From: Desulfosediminicola ganghwensis
GTDB taxonomy: Bacteria; Desulfobacterota; Desulfobulbia; Desulfobulbales; Desulfocapsaceae
Direction of reading: 5' to 3'
Length of the DNA: 64,000 nt
Assembly: GCF_005116675.2 (NCBI RefSeq)
Contig: NZ_CP050699.1
Span: 4,707,001 to 4,771,000, forward strand
This document shows, piece by piece, positions 24,718-33,755 of the stretch (position 1 is the stretch's first letter; every line of letters starts with the position of its first letter). Made by a program: the position numbers and the translations under genes. The notes beneath the pieces were generated by a model. That model saw only the letters and a program-made list of their open reading frames with translations. It had not been told where the DNA came from and did no database searches.

Positions 24718-24794
24718 TGGTGGGCGAGGCGGGATTCGAACCCGCGACCCCTGGCTTCGGAGGCCAGTACTCTATCCAGCTGAGCTACCCGCCC
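24718..24794 (-). tRNA. tRNA-Arg (anticodon CCG)
   Basis: A 77-base cloverleaf with encoded CCA. Acceptor GGGCGGG/CTCGCCC (one G-U), D-arm GCTC..GAGT, anticodon stem CTGGC/GCCAG around CTCCGAA (anticodon CCG, arginine), T-arm GCGGG-TTCGAAT-CCCGC. A degenerate copy of its 3' half lies at 19842-19900. Confidence 0.97.
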
Positions 24795-25194
24795 TTGGGT
24801 ATGTGTAAAGAAATGTCTCTCCACCGGGGAAGCGAAGAGCAGTGAAATTTACCACAAAATCTCATCATCGCAAGGGAAATTGCTTTTCGGCCGTTGCATT
24901 TCGTACAACAAGCTCCCCTTCTCCCGTTGGAGATCTATGATTTTCTCCTAGCAACAAAACTTTCAATGCTTCAGGAAAACATTAAAGGATTTCCCCTCAG
25001 GAACAAACGCCCCTGCTACCGGTTGGGGAATTGGAATCAATCAACCACAACCACACCGAGTACCCCTGAGGATTGCTATTTTGGTTCAGAGCGAGGCATT
25101 TTCAGGAAATTAAGCGGAGGCGTATGCATAATACGTCGAGCATTGATTTCCTGAAAATAACGAAGAGCTGGGCCAAAAGAGCTTCCTCTTAGAC
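24795..25194. other. Intergenic region with nested inverted repeat
   Basis: About 400 bases without a supported gene. The left end must hold the tRNA-Arg promoter. The right end carries the inverted repeat described at 25099-25157. Confidence 0.45.
25099..25157. repeat. Nested inverted repeat downstream of the HNH gene
   Basis: TTTTCAGGAAAT (25099-25110) and ATTTCCTGAAAA (25146-25157) are perfect complements; inside them CGTAT and ATACG (25121-25125, 25131-25135) form a second small stem. It begins 38 bases beyond the HNH stop codon on the minus strand. No T-run follows, so it is an odd terminator at best. Confidence 0.55.
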
Positions 25195-25503
25195 TTATAC
25201 CGTGTTGCGATGAATCTTATCAACATACTCCTCCCACTCAACCGACAGCATCGACTTCTTTTTAGTATTACACTTCTTACAACTTGGTACCAGATTATCT
25301 TTGGTAGAGCGTCCCCCACGCGACAGCGGCACCAGATGATCCATGGTGAGTTGTTTGTAGGTGAACTTTTTACCGCAATAGTAACACAGGCCGGATGAGG
25401 TCTTCTGCTGCCACCACCGGCTTTTTTTTAATTCACGAGCCTTTGCACGCTCGGTTCTGATTACGGCATCATCAACGCCGTCGAGATTAAAATAGTCTGT
25501 CAT
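25195..25503 (-). CDS. HNH endonuclease domain protein
   Basis: A 102-residue HNH nuclease-fold protein. Two CxxC zinc pairs (CYYCGKKF and CKKC) frame the active region TMDHLVPLSRGGRSTKDNLV, with the catalytic His in DHL and the Asn in DNLVPSCKKCN. The family nicks or cuts DNA; this short form has no recognition domain. GGAGAG stands before the ATG. It starts 19 bases after folC on the same strand, so it is probably read with folC, an arrangement without obvious functional link. Confidence 0.85.
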   Translation of the reverse strand: MTDYFNLDGVDDAVIRTERAKARELKKSRWWQQKTSSGLCYYCGKKFTYKQLTMDHLVPLSRGGRSTKDNLVPSCKKCNTKKKSMLSVEWEEYVDKIHRNTV

Positions 25504-25522
25504 TATTCTACTGCTCTCCGGC

Positions 25523-26866
25523 TCATGCCCCTACCAATTCTCCTACAAGTTCCTTACGTACAGCTCCCACCAGATAGAGTGAACCTGCTACAAGAATCAT
25601 ATCATCCGGGGTGGCAAGCTGTTCTGCGGCTTTCAGGGCATCAACGACATCCCGGGCCAGTACCGCTTTGTCTCTCACATCTTCAGGCAGGCAGGCCGCA
25701 AGTTGCTCCGGTTCGGCAGAACGTTCGCCATCCGGTCGGGTGAGGATCAGGCCATCAGCCAGGGGCAGGATAGAGGAAAAACCTCCCTTGATATCCTTAT
25801 CAATCATTGCTCCCCAGACCACATAGAGCTTTTTATACTGATACTCATCTGCCAGGGTCATGGTGAGGTTCTTTACCCCGGCCGGGTTGTGGGCACCATC
25901 CAGCAGATAGCGGACTGAGTTCTCGACTCTTTCACCATTGACCTGCTGCTGCGCCCGGCTCTCTTTTCCCAGCACCAGATATTCAAGCCTGCCTGGCCAA
26001 ACCACTGTTGCCAGACCTTGACGGAGTTGATCATCTGAAAGATCGAAACCGTTCTCTTTTAAGATATGAACGATAGCCACCACCAGCGAAGCGTTTTCCC
26101 GTTGATATGCGCCACGCATGGAACAGCGTAATCCCTCTATTCTGGCACCCAGGGCAAATGTTCCACCTGCCCAGCTCCAGTTCTCATTTGAGTTGCCTGA
26201 GTAATGAAATTCATATCCCAGCCGGTAGAGCGGCGCAGACTGCTCTGCTGCCTTCTTCTCCAGCACCTTGATCACTTCGATGGGCCCTGGAGCTGCAATT
26301 ACCGTCACACCCGGCTTAATAATGCCTGCCTTTTCCCCGGCAACTTCGGTCAGGGTGGTGCCGAGATAGGCTTCGTGATCCATACTGATACTGGTGATAA
26401 CCGAAACCAGCGGAGTCACCACGTTGGTGGCATCGAGCCTGCCGCCAAGCCCCGTCTCGAGTATAACCAGATCGAGATCGTTCTCGACAAACCAGAGCAG
26501 ACCAAGGGCCGTGGTGAACTCGAAATAGGTTATCTGATCATCGCCGAGGGCATCGGCCACCTGCTGGGCAATACGGGCAAAATCTGCTTCACTGATAAAG
26601 GTATCGTTAATGCGGAACCGCTCACGCACACAGCTCAGATGGGGGGAGGTGTAGAGGCCGACCTTATAACCAGCCTTCTGCAGCACATTCAGCAGCGAAG
26701 CGCTCACCGAGCCTTTGCCGTTGGTACCCGCCACATGAACAATCTTCAGCTTCTTTTCAGGCTCGCCAACCTTCTCCAGGAAGGAGTGCATGGCCCCAAG
26801 CCCCAGCTTTATCTTGTGCATCTGCAACTCATCGAGGAGTCGCAAAGCTTCATCATATGTCATCAT
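25523..26866 (-). CDS. folC: Bifunctional folylpolyglutamate synthase/dihydrofolate synthase
   Basis: A 447-residue Mur-ligase-family enzyme that adds glutamate to dihydropteroate and to reduced folates in the cytoplasm, using ATP. Seen: HVAGTNGKGSVSASL (P-loop, about 45-59), TSPHL and RERFRIND, ETGLGGRLDATN, SMDHEAYLG, and DGAHNPAGV in the C-terminal domain. Length is normal for FolC. The GAGAAAGAG ribosome site precedes the ATG pair. The HNH gene follows at 19 bases. A pabB-pabC fusion for folate precursor synthesis lies at 35227-37164. Confidence 0.95.
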   Translation of the reverse strand: MMTYDEALRLLDELQMHKIKLGLGAMHSFLEKVGEPEKKLKIVHVAGTNGKGSVSASLLNVLQKAGYKVGLYTSPHLSCVRERFRINDTFISEADFARIAQQVADALGDDQITYFEFTTALGLLWFVENDLDLVILETGLGGRLDATNVVTPLVSVITSISMDHEAYLGTTLTEVAGEKAGIIKPGVTVIAAPGPIEVIKVLEKKAAEQSAPLYRLGYEFHYSGNSNENWSWAGGTFALGARIEGLRCSMRGAYQRENASLVVAIVHILKENGFDLSDDQLRQGLATVVWPGRLEYLVLGKESRAQQQVNGERVENSVRYLLDGAHNPAGVKNLTMTLADEYQYKKLYVVWGAMIDKDIKGGFSSILPLADGLILTRPDGERSAEPEQLAACLPEDVRDKAVLARDVVDALKAAEQLATPDDMILVAGSLYLVGAVRKELVGELVGA

Positions 26867-26879
26867 AATCTCTTTCTCT

Positions 26880-27072
26880 TACGCCGTTCACGTCCTACAT
26901 CCAACGTCCCACATCCAACGTTTGCCTTCTATCCCCTCACAACTCAGATCCAACATCCAACTCGCAGTTGCAGTTCACATCCAACATCCAACGTCCAACG
27001 TCCCACGTCCTACGTGCTATTACGTCCTACGTGCTGTTCCCGTCCTACGTGCTGTTCCCGTCCTACGTGCTG
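26880..27072. repeat. Degenerate heptamer-type tandem repeat region
   Basis: The folC-helicase gap is built of short units: variants of ACATCC(A)ACGTCC in the left two thirds, and a 17-base unit CGTCCTACGTGCTGTTC repeated about four times near 27005-27072. The last units reach the helicase stop codon. The frame is open by chance on the plus strand, but the repeats, not a protein, explain it. Confidence 0.85.
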
Positions 27073-29262
27073 TTACATAAGCGTCAACTTCGCATAATCC
27101 AGATGCAGCGTTTTAATTCCATGCCGATCAAACATCACATCGAGCGAGCGAGGCGGTGAGGTTTTTTTCACCACCCCGATACCAAAAAACGGGTGCTGGA
27201 CCCTGGTGCCCACCGGCAGATTCTCCATGCTCAGTTTCGGCTCTTTCTTCTTTTTAGCCTTGGGCAGGCCGCTAAAATCCGGCGTGGTATACGATGACGG
27301 TCGACGGCTGAAACTTGTGCCGCCCGGTTCTATCCGTTCGTAAAGACCGGGAGTGATCTCTGCCAGAAACGGCGACATGCCGACCCGCTTGAACTGGCGA
27401 TCAGGCGTCATCAATTCCCGCGGATAGGTGAAATAGAGATGTTTACGGGCGCGGGTGGCGGCAACATACAACAGTCTGCGCTCCTCCTCCCATTGTTCAC
27501 CCATCCCGGCTGAGGCGTGGGGGAAACGTCCATCGGCCATGCCAATGACAAAGACCGCATCGAACTCAAGCCCTTTAGAAGAGTGAATCGTGGATAGAAT
27601 CATCTTCTCGCCGCCGCTCTCATCCTGGGTGGTGTTATCCGGCGGATCGAGTGCGGTATCATCGATAAAGGACTGCAGGTCGTCGTAGCCTGCCATGATA
27701 GCCTTGAGCTGCTCCAGATCTTTCTGCCGCTTGGGATAATCATCGTTATAGAGCGATTCGAATATCGGCTGATAGTAGACCATCACTATCTCGAAAAGAG
27801 CGGAAGGCTTCTGCTCACAGGCCAGCAAATCACTAAAAAGCAGGTTCAGCTTCTCCAGGCCGCCCTTCCAGGTCTTGCCAGCCGGGTATTTGGCCAGCGC
27901 CTCGAATGGGTCCGGGGCCGCGGCAATGGTGTTGGTGATCTTCTGGGCGGTTTTCGGGCCAACCTTATCGAGTTGCAGCAGGGTACGGTTCCAGCTCAGG
28001 TTATCCTGGGTGTTCACCATAAGGCGCAGGAAAGCGAGCACGTCTTTCATATGGGCAGACTCGGTGAGTTTCAGTCCACCGCGCTTTTCGAAGTCTATGC
28101 CCATGGTATTCAGTTCAAGCTCCAGCTTGTAGGAATGAAAACCGGAACGAAACAGTACCGCCATTTCCTCCAGCTCCACACCTTCGGCACGCAACCTGTT
28201 AATCTGGCGCGCCACAAAGCTCGCCTCTTCCCGTTCATCGCGGGCCCCGTAGATATTGGGCTTGATGTTGCCTTCGATTTGACTGAAGAGGGTTTTGGTG
28301 TATTTCTCAGTAGCGTTTCTGATAATATCGTTGGTCAACGATAAAATTGGCTGGCTGGAGCGATAATTCTCTTCCAGCTTGACGATTTTACAGTTGGGGA
28401 ACACCTTGGGAAAGCGCATGATATTGTAAAAATCCGCGCCTCGAAAAGCATAGATCGACTGGGAGTCGTCACCAACGACCATGACATTATCGTGGGTATA
28501 GGCGGCCAGTCGGACAATATCTGCCTGAATCAGGTTGGTATCCTGGTACTCATCGACCATAATATGGCTGAAACGCCTGGAGGTCGCCTCGCGCACCTCC
28601 ACAGACTCTTCTAACAACCGCTTCCAGTTCACCAGCAGATCATCATAATCCATCAGACCGTGATCATATTTAAAGGTCTGATAACTATCACGCAATCTTA
28701 CAATATCATCGGTAAAGTCGTTTAAGTGGGCAAACTGCTCATCCACCAGATCTTCAAGTGCAATGGATTTATTCACCGAGCCGCTGATCATATTGATCAA
28801 GGCCCGCTTGGAAGGGAACTGTTTCGATTTGCCGGAAAGCCCGAGGGAAGACTTGAGCAGGTTGATAATCCCCTCGGCGTCTCCCCTGTCTATGATGGTA
28901 AAACCCGAGCCATATCCGAGATGGGAGCCGTAGCGCCTCAGAAGCAGGTTGGCAATACCGTGGAAAGTACCGCCCACAACCCGCGAGCAGGATTCATTCA
29001 AGAGCTGCCCCGCACGCCAGAGCATCTCCTGGCTGGCCTTTCTGGTGAAGGTAAGCAGCAATATCGACTCGGGCGACACACCCTTATCCATAAGATGGGC
29101 GACCCTGTGCACCAGGGTTCGGGTCTTGCCGCTACCAGCACCGGCGATAACGAGCACAGGCCCGTCTGTTGCGGTTACAGCTTCGTATTGCGATTTGTTC
29201 AGTCCATTCAGGTCAACACCGGGTGATTCAAACCCGTGTCCTGGTAAAAAGTCATTTTTCAT
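27073..29262 (-). CDS. UvrD/PcrA-type ATP-dependent DNA helicase
   Basis: A 729-residue superfamily 1A 3'-5' helicase. Motifs in order: Q-motif LNKSQYEAV, Walker A VIAGAGSGKTRTLV, VDEYQDTN, GDDSQSIYAFRGAD, LEENYRSSQPIL, TIHSSKGLEFDAVFVIG and RRLLYVAATRAR. The C-terminus (GTRVQHPFFGIGVVKKT) is the Tudor-like domain common to PcrA/UvrD that binds RNA polymerase. It unwinds DNA in repair and removes stalled complexes. The ATG at 29262 has no strong ribosome site. The stop codon borders the heptamer repeat region. I cannot tell UvrD from PcrA by eye. Confidence 0.93.
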   Translation of the reverse strand: MKNDFLPGHGFESPGVDLNGLNKSQYEAVTATDGPVLVIAGAGSGKTRTLVHRVAHLMDKGVSPESILLLTFTRKASQEMLWRAGQLLNESCSRVVGGTFHGIANLLLRRYGSHLGYGSGFTIIDRGDAEGIINLLKSSLGLSGKSKQFPSKRALINMISGSVNKSIALEDLVDEQFAHLNDFTDDIVRLRDSYQTFKYDHGLMDYDDLLVNWKRLLEESVEVREATSRRFSHIMVDEYQDTNLIQADIVRLAAYTHDNVMVVGDDSQSIYAFRGADFYNIMRFPKVFPNCKIVKLEENYRSSQPILSLTNDIIRNATEKYTKTLFSQIEGNIKPNIYGARDEREEASFVARQINRLRAEGVELEEMAVLFRSGFHSYKLELELNTMGIDFEKRGGLKLTESAHMKDVLAFLRLMVNTQDNLSWNRTLLQLDKVGPKTAQKITNTIAAAPDPFEALAKYPAGKTWKGGLEKLNLLFSDLLACEQKPSALFEIVMVYYQPIFESLYNDDYPKRQKDLEQLKAIMAGYDDLQSFIDDTALDPPDNTTQDESGGEKMILSTIHSSKGLEFDAVFVIGMADGRFPHASAGMGEQWEEERRLLYVAATRARKHLYFTYPRELMTPDRQFKRVGMSPFLAEITPGLYERIEPGGTSFSRRPSSYTTPDFSGLPKAKKKKEPKLSMENLPVGTRVQHPFFGIGVVKKTSPPRSLDVMFDRHGIKTLHLDYAKLTLM

Positions 29263-29303
29263 GGCGGCACTTTAACACAGAGGTATACCACTGGCAACGC
29301 TGG

Positions 29304-29331
29304 TTGACAAAATGGGCATGGACTGTATTAT
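29304..29331 (+). promoter_or_regulatory. Sigma70-like promoter
   Basis: TTGACA (29304-29309), 16-base spacer, TATTAT (29326-29331), 70 bases before the ATG of the conserved gene at 29401. Confidence 0.65.
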
Positions 29332-29400
29332 ACCTTGCGTAATAGTTCATTCGATATGGTGACTCTCACCTAATCCATTCAATTAATTTCGGATATCCTC

Positions 29401-29796
29401 ATGGCAACAGACACTTATACCACTATTTTCACCCCGGAAACTCTTTCCAGCCTGTTCCCTAAAGATCGTGCCGACGAATTTTTCGACGCACTGTTTGGTG
29501 ATGCCAGTGAAGGTGCCTACGATATCGCGCTTGGATTTCGCGGTGCCGATAAGAGCAACCTGGTGATGGAACTGCTGCTGACCGAACGTCCCGGATGCTG
29601 CCTCGCCTGTAACCTGACCCAGGGACTGCCGCAGGTATTTTCCCGCCACCCTATCATCAATGTTAACGGACTGGTCAAAGAGATTGATGAGCTGCTTGGC
29701 GACGGAGTAAACTGCGGAGAGTGGTCACTGGGCTACACCGAGCAGAGAACCCGTTCACTGCACGTGATACCGTTGACCGTTCAGCTGAACAGTTAA
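29401..29796 (+). CDS. Conserved protein of sulfate reducers, unknown function
   Basis: A 131-residue cytoplasmic protein. Conserved-looking blocks are FTPETLSSLFPKDRADEFFD, ALFGDASEGAYDI, CCLACNLTQGLPQVFSRHPI and LHVIPLTV. I recall close relatives in Desulfovibrio and other Desulfobacterota under the odd label pancreas/duodenum homeobox protein 1, which is certainly a wrong name. Two cysteines (CLAC) could bind metal. It has its own promoter and terminator and is a single-gene unit. Confidence 0.8.
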   Translation: MATDTYTTIFTPETLSSLFPKDRADEFFDALFGDASEGAYDIALGFRGADKSNLVMELLLTERPGCCLACNLTQGLPQVFSRHPIINVNGLVKEIDELLGDGVNCGEWSLGYTEQRTRSLHVIPLTVQLNS

Positions 29797-29824
29797 GCGT
29801 CTTCCCGAGACAAATATTGAAAAA

Positions 29825-29856
29825 GCCGATCCTGTCTCAGACATGATCGGCTTTTT
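29825..29856 (+). terminator. Rho-independent terminator
   Basis: GCCGATCCTGTCT pairs with AGACATGATCGGC (29825-29851, loop of about one to three bases) and is followed by five T. The preceding A-run makes it potentially bidirectional. Confidence 0.9.
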
Positions 29857-30234
29857 GCGTCTATTCGGCTGGAATTCTGACAGCCCTGCTGCACCCCGGT
29901 CTCTTTCATATTTCCCTGGCTACCTGCCATCGCCCCTGGCTTTGGCCAGATCCAGTATGTCATCTGCCCTCTCCAGCCAATCAATATCGTCATAACTGCT
30001 GTTTGAGGTTATCTTTTAAACGTGTTACGCCTACACTTGTTATATCGACAGATTATTGGCTGACGTTTAGCTGGTTGAGCACAAAGCTGATAACTATCTT
30101 CAAAATCAATGTATAATCAACCTGTCCAGCGAATTCCTCTTACCTTTACTACCTCGCTGGGTCTTTTAGCTGAAACTGTGGTATAGCTTTCAACTGATTA
30201 GCACAATATTAATAACAGGTACGCATTCCCCGAA
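29857..30234. other. Intergenic region with a possible coding fragment
   Basis: No complete gene. On the minus strand 29936-30003 reads YDDIDWLERADDILDLAKAR and stops, with no start codon, which looks like the tail of a lost gene. A TATAAT box at 30112-30117 might serve nagZ, but no -35 partner is convincing. Confidence 0.4.
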
Positions 30235-31275
30235 ATGACACTTAAAGATAAAATTGGCCAGCTTCTGATCGCGGGCTTTAAAGGTGACAGGGTTTCAGTC
30301 TCGAGCCCGGTAATACAGGCAATTGAGAAACATAATCTGGGCGGAGTCATCCTGTTCGACCGGCTTCTTGCAGAAAAGTCATCTCAAAACAACATTATCT
30401 CTTTCAAACAAACCAAAGCCCTTATCGGGGATTTGCAAAGTGCGGCGGGTAACACGCTGATCGTTTCTGTTGACCAGGAAGGTGGGCTGGTTAATCGCTT
30501 CAAAAAAGAGCGCGGCTTTCCCCAGACCCCTCAAGCGGCTCAACTTGGCGAGCATGAGGACACGGGTGCAACCACGGCTGCAGCTCAGCAAACCGCTGGC
30601 ATGCTGGCGGAGATGGGCTTCACCCTGAACCTGGCCCCGGTTGCGGATCTGAACCTTTACCGGGACAACCCCATCATCGGCAAATATGGGAGGGCTTTTT
30701 CCGACAATTGTGAAAAAGTCGCACTCCATGCCGAATGCTGGATAAGAGAGCACCATCAAAACGGCCTGCAATGCTGCCTGAAACACTTCCCCGGCCACGG
30801 TAGTGCCAGAAACGACTCCCATCTTGGCCTTGTGGATATCAGCAGCTACTGGCGGCATGATGAACTGCTTCCTTTCCGAAAGCTGATAGAAAGCGGCCTG
30901 GTCGACTCGATCATGACCGGTCATCTTTTCAATGAGCGGCTCGATCCCAAATACCCCGCAACCCTCTCAGGGGCGACGGTTAATGGCCTGTTGCGCGGTG
31001 AGCTTGGTTTTACAGGACCGGTACTTTCTGACGATATGCAGATGCAGGCCATCACCGACCACTATGGCCTTGAGGAATGCGTGATCCGCGCCTTAAACAG
31101 CGGCGTCGACCTGCTTGTCTTCGGCAACAATATGGTATATGATCCTGACATTACAGAGCATGTTATTACAATTATTCTCAAGGCCCTCCACAACGGAAGT
31201 CTTGAAGAAGCGCAGCTTGAAGCAGCCTGGCAACGGGTTCAACGTTTACGACAATTGCCTTTAAACAACATTTAG
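30235..31275 (+). CDS. nagZ: Beta-N-acetylhexosaminidase (GH3)
   Basis: A 346-residue family 3 glycoside hydrolase that removes N-acetylglucosamine from muropeptides during cell-wall recycling. Seen: DQEGGLVNRFK, NLAPVADLN, GRAFSDN, the KHFPGHG...DSH pair (general acid/base dyad) and the nucleophile Asp in LSDDMQMQAI. The length and lack of a signal peptide fit a cytoplasmic NagZ. The ATG starts MTLKDKIGQLLIAGF, normal for the family. The TM2-domain gene follows twelve bases later, so they form an operon. Confidence 0.92.
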   Translation: MTLKDKIGQLLIAGFKGDRVSVSSPVIQAIEKHNLGGVILFDRLLAEKSSQNNIISFKQTKALIGDLQSAAGNTLIVSVDQEGGLVNRFKKERGFPQTPQAAQLGEHEDTGATTAAAQQTAGMLAEMGFTLNLAPVADLNLYRDNPIIGKYGRAFSDNCEKVALHAECWIREHHQNGLQCCLKHFPGHGSARNDSHLGLVDISSYWRHDELLPFRKLIESGLVDSIMTGHLFNERLDPKYPATLSGATVNGLLRGELGFTGPVLSDDMQMQAITDHYGLEECVIRALNSGVDLLVFGNNMVYDPDITEHVITIILKALHNGSLEEAQLEAAWQRVQRLRQLPLNNI

Positions 31276-31287
31276 GAACAACGAGAT

Positions 31288-31701
31288 ATGAGCGCACAGC
31301 AACCTCACCAGACCCACTCAATTCTTTTCGGCTATCTGACCTGGATTTTCGGTTTTCTTGGAATGCACCGTTTTTACTACGGCAAACCCATTTCAGGAAC
31401 AATCTACTTCTTCACTCTCGGGCTCTTTTTTATCGGCTGGATTATCGACCTGTTTCTGATACCGGGTATGGACCGTGATGCGGACATCCGTTTTATCGAT
31501 GGGGAACTGGACTATAACCTGGCCTGGCTGCTTCTGACTTTTCTCGGGGTTTTCGGTATACACCGCATGTATATGGGCAAATGGCTGAGCGGCATTCTCT
31601 ACCTGTGCACCTTTGGCGTGTTCGGGTTAGGTATTATCTACGATCTCTGGACCCTGAACGACCAGATCAGCCTGATAAACGGCAAAAGCTCCAGAGCATA
31701 A
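31288..31701 (+). CDS. Double TM2-domain membrane protein
   Basis: A 137-residue protein made of two TM2 modules. The first covers about residues 12-60 (YLTWIFGFLGMHRFYYGKPI), the second about 78-125 (LLLTFLGVFGIHRMYMGKWL), each two transmembrane helices joined by a G.HR.Y.GK turn. Function of bacterial TM2 proteins is not known. It follows nagZ by twelve bases with a weak ribosome site (GGAACAACGAG) and is closed by a terminator. Confidence 0.88.
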   Translation: MSAQQPHQTHSILFGYLTWIFGFLGMHRFYYGKPISGTIYFFTLGLFFIGWIIDLFLIPGMDRDADIRFIDGELDYNLAWLLLTFLGVFGIHRMYMGKWLSGILYLCTFGVFGLGIIYDLWTLNDQISLINGKSSRA

Positions 31702-31721
31702 TCCCCCAAAAAAAACAAAAA

Positions 31722-31754
31722 GGGTGCACGGCATGAAACACCGCGCACCCTTTT
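31722..31754. terminator. Bidirectional terminator
   Basis: GGGTGC-A-CGG pairs with CCG-C-GCACCC (31722-31750, nine-base loop), with an A-run before and T-run after. It serves the convergent TM2 and sensor kinase genes. Confidence 0.85.
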
Positions 31755-31808
31755 CAAATTCTGACAGTGATCTTTCCTGCCCAGGCTCTTATCTACAAAA
31801 ACTTCCCG

Positions 31809-33755
31809 TCAGTGCAGACAGTGATGGATTATCTTGGATAGCTCCCTTAAAGACACCGGTTTCATACAGTATTTATCAATGCCTGCCTGTTGAACGTCTT
31901 CCCGGGAGAGTTGATCTGAATAGCCGGTGAAGAGCACCACCGGCAATTCGGAACGAACCTCTTTCATCGCTCTGCAAAGCTCCACCCCTGTCAGCTCAGG
32001 CATGGTGAGATCTGTCAGCAGCAAATCAAACTTTTCCGGAGTTCCTGAAAACAGTTTCAACGCCTCAAAGGGTGAAGTACAGCCCGTTACCGTATAGCCA
32101 ATGCTGGTCAGCAGTTCCCCTGTAACCTGTACCACCTGGGCTTCATCATCCACCAGCAGGATATTTCCCTGCCCCTTTACAAGGTCGACGGTGTTTACCA
32201 CCTGATCGATCCCGATGCGCTTGCTGGAAACAGGCAAATAAATCTCAAACGTCGTTCCCATGCCTACTTTACTTTGCACCTCTATACGACCACCCATACG
32301 GCTGATTATGCCATGCACCAGGGCCAGGCCCATACCGGTGCCGCGACTCTTCTCCTTGGTAGTGAAGTATGGTTCGAAAATACGATCGAGCGTCTCAGCC
32401 GGGATCCCGCAACCAGTATCAGCCACAGTCAGTTTCAGCCACCCCTTGCCACTGCTGTCAACCCTGTCACGTTCAAGCTTGACGGAAAGGGTGCCGTGAT
32501 TGCCTGCCATAGCGTGGGCACTATTAGTACAAAGGTTCATCAAAATCTGGTGAATCTGTACCGGGTCAACAGAGACAATCCCGCACTGTTCCTCAATATC
32601 CTCTACAATGGCGATGGTGGACGGAATAGTGACCCGCATCAACTTAAGAGCTTCTTTCACTATCGGCTGAATATACAGAAGACTCTCTTTCTGCTCGCTG
32701 GCGCGGGAGAAAGTGAGGATCTGCTCTACCAGGCTTTTTGCTCTTTTCGCTGCCCTGAGGATACCATCGAGATACTCGAGTACCACCTCATCGGCATTGG
32801 CGTTTCGCATAAACTTAAGCCGGATGATCTCCGAATAGCCCATAATTGGCGTAAGTATATTATTGAAGTCATGGGCGATTCCACCTGCGAGGGTACCGAT
32901 GGCCTCCATTTTCTGGGTATGCCTCAACTGCTTTTCAAGTCGCATCTTTTCTGTGACATCGCGGCCAATGACCACCACAGATACGATGAGGCCATGGTTG
33001 TCACGTACCGGCGTCCCTGTAAGTTCATAGACCCGCTCTTCACCGCTACAGGTCTGCAACTCGAACTGCTGGATGGTAGTCTGCGTTTTACCGGATAGAA
33101 GGCTCTTGGGAACAGCACAGGACTTGCAAGGCTGACATCGGCGGCAAAACAGCTCATGACACGTCTTGCCAATGGGGTCTTCGGACAATTCCCTGACTTT
33201 CTCATTTGCCCATATGAGTTTTTCATCAGTAGCGAACAAGCAGAGAATTCCAGGAAAACCCTCAAGGATTGCCTGCTTTTCAGACTCACTCACCTGCAGG
33301 GCTGTCTTGATGGCGTTTAACTCAGAAAACTCAAGAAGTGCCACAAGAATCCCGAATACACCTCCATCCCCATCGGTAAGCAGTGATTTTTTCATCACCA
33401 CCTGGACAGGTACCCCTCTCGCACTTGATATCTCGATCTCGTGTGATACTCTGCCGCCGGAGGCAATGAGCTGTTTGTCGATCTCCCGGACACGACCTGC
33501 AGACCTGGGTGCAAACAGGTTATATGGGTCAAGCCCATGGTAATTAAGGGGCAGGTCACCTACCAGTTCATAAAAAAGCTGATTGCCGCAGACAAATATC
33601 CCATCATCATTTATAAGAAAACAAGGGACAGCAACAGCATTTACAACCGATTCCATAGAGAGGCCGGGCTGGGCAAGGCTACCGTTAGAATTTTTTTCAT
33701 CAACCTGGGTAGACACAGACTGCTGAACCGATCCTGAAGTGTTCTTCATATCCAT
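31809..33755 (-). CDS. Hybrid sensor histidine kinase (PAS-PAS-kinase-receiver)
   Basis: A 648-residue cytoplasmic sensor without transmembrane segments. A first PAS domain lies at about 30-150, a second at about 165-275 with a cysteine cluster (CRRCQPCKSC) that might hold metal or sense redox, then the dimerisation/phosphorylation site GGIAHDFNNILTPI, the ATPase domain (GCGIPAETLDRIFEPYFTTK, GTGMGLALVHGI) and a C-terminal receiver domain (ILLVDDEAQVV, DLLLTDLTMPELTG). Asp of LTDLTMP is the phosphoacceptor. No response regulator is adjacent, so its output is unknown. Confidence 0.92.
   Translation of the reverse strand: MDMKNTSGSVQQSVSTQVDEKNSNGSLAQPGLSMESVVNAVAVPCFLINDDGIFVCGNQLFYELVGDLPLNYHGLDPYNLFAPRSAGRVREIDKQLIASGGRVSHEIEISSARGVPVQVVMKKSLLTDGDGGVFGILVALLEFSELNAIKTALQVSESEKQAILEGFPGILCLFATDEKLIWANEKVRELSEDPIGKTCHELFCRRCQPCKSCAVPKSLLSGKTQTTIQQFELQTCSGEERVYELTGTPVRDNHGLIVSVVVIGRDVTEKMRLEKQLRHTQKMEAIGTLAGGIAHDFNNILTPIMGYSEIIRLKFMRNANADEVVLEYLDGILRAAKRAKSLVEQILTFSRASEQKESLLYIQPIVKEALKLMRVTIPSTIAIVEDIEEQCGIVSVDPVQIHQILMNLCTNSAHAMAGNHGTLSVKLERDRVDSSGKGWLKLTVADTGCGIPAETLDRIFEPYFTTKEKSRGTGMGLALVHGIISRMGGRIEVQSKVGMGTTFEIYLPVSSKRIGIDQVVNTVDLVKGQGNILLVDDEAQVVQVTGELLTSIGYTVTGCTSPFEALKLFSGTPEKFDLLLTDLTMPELTGVELCRAMKEVRSELPVVLFTGYSDQLSREDVQQAGIDKYCMKPVSLRELSKIIHHCLH

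Noticed and set aside
26880-27072. CRISPR array
   Set aside because: Repeats are too short and contiguous, without unique spacers of regular length, and no cas genes are present.
26204-27097. 297-codon plus-strand frame across the folC end and the repeat region
   Set aside because: Antisense to folC and then open by virtue of the short repeat; not a gene.
29793-29993. 66-codon minus-strand frame
   Set aside because: Runs through the terminator hairpin 29825-29856 and has no supporting signal.
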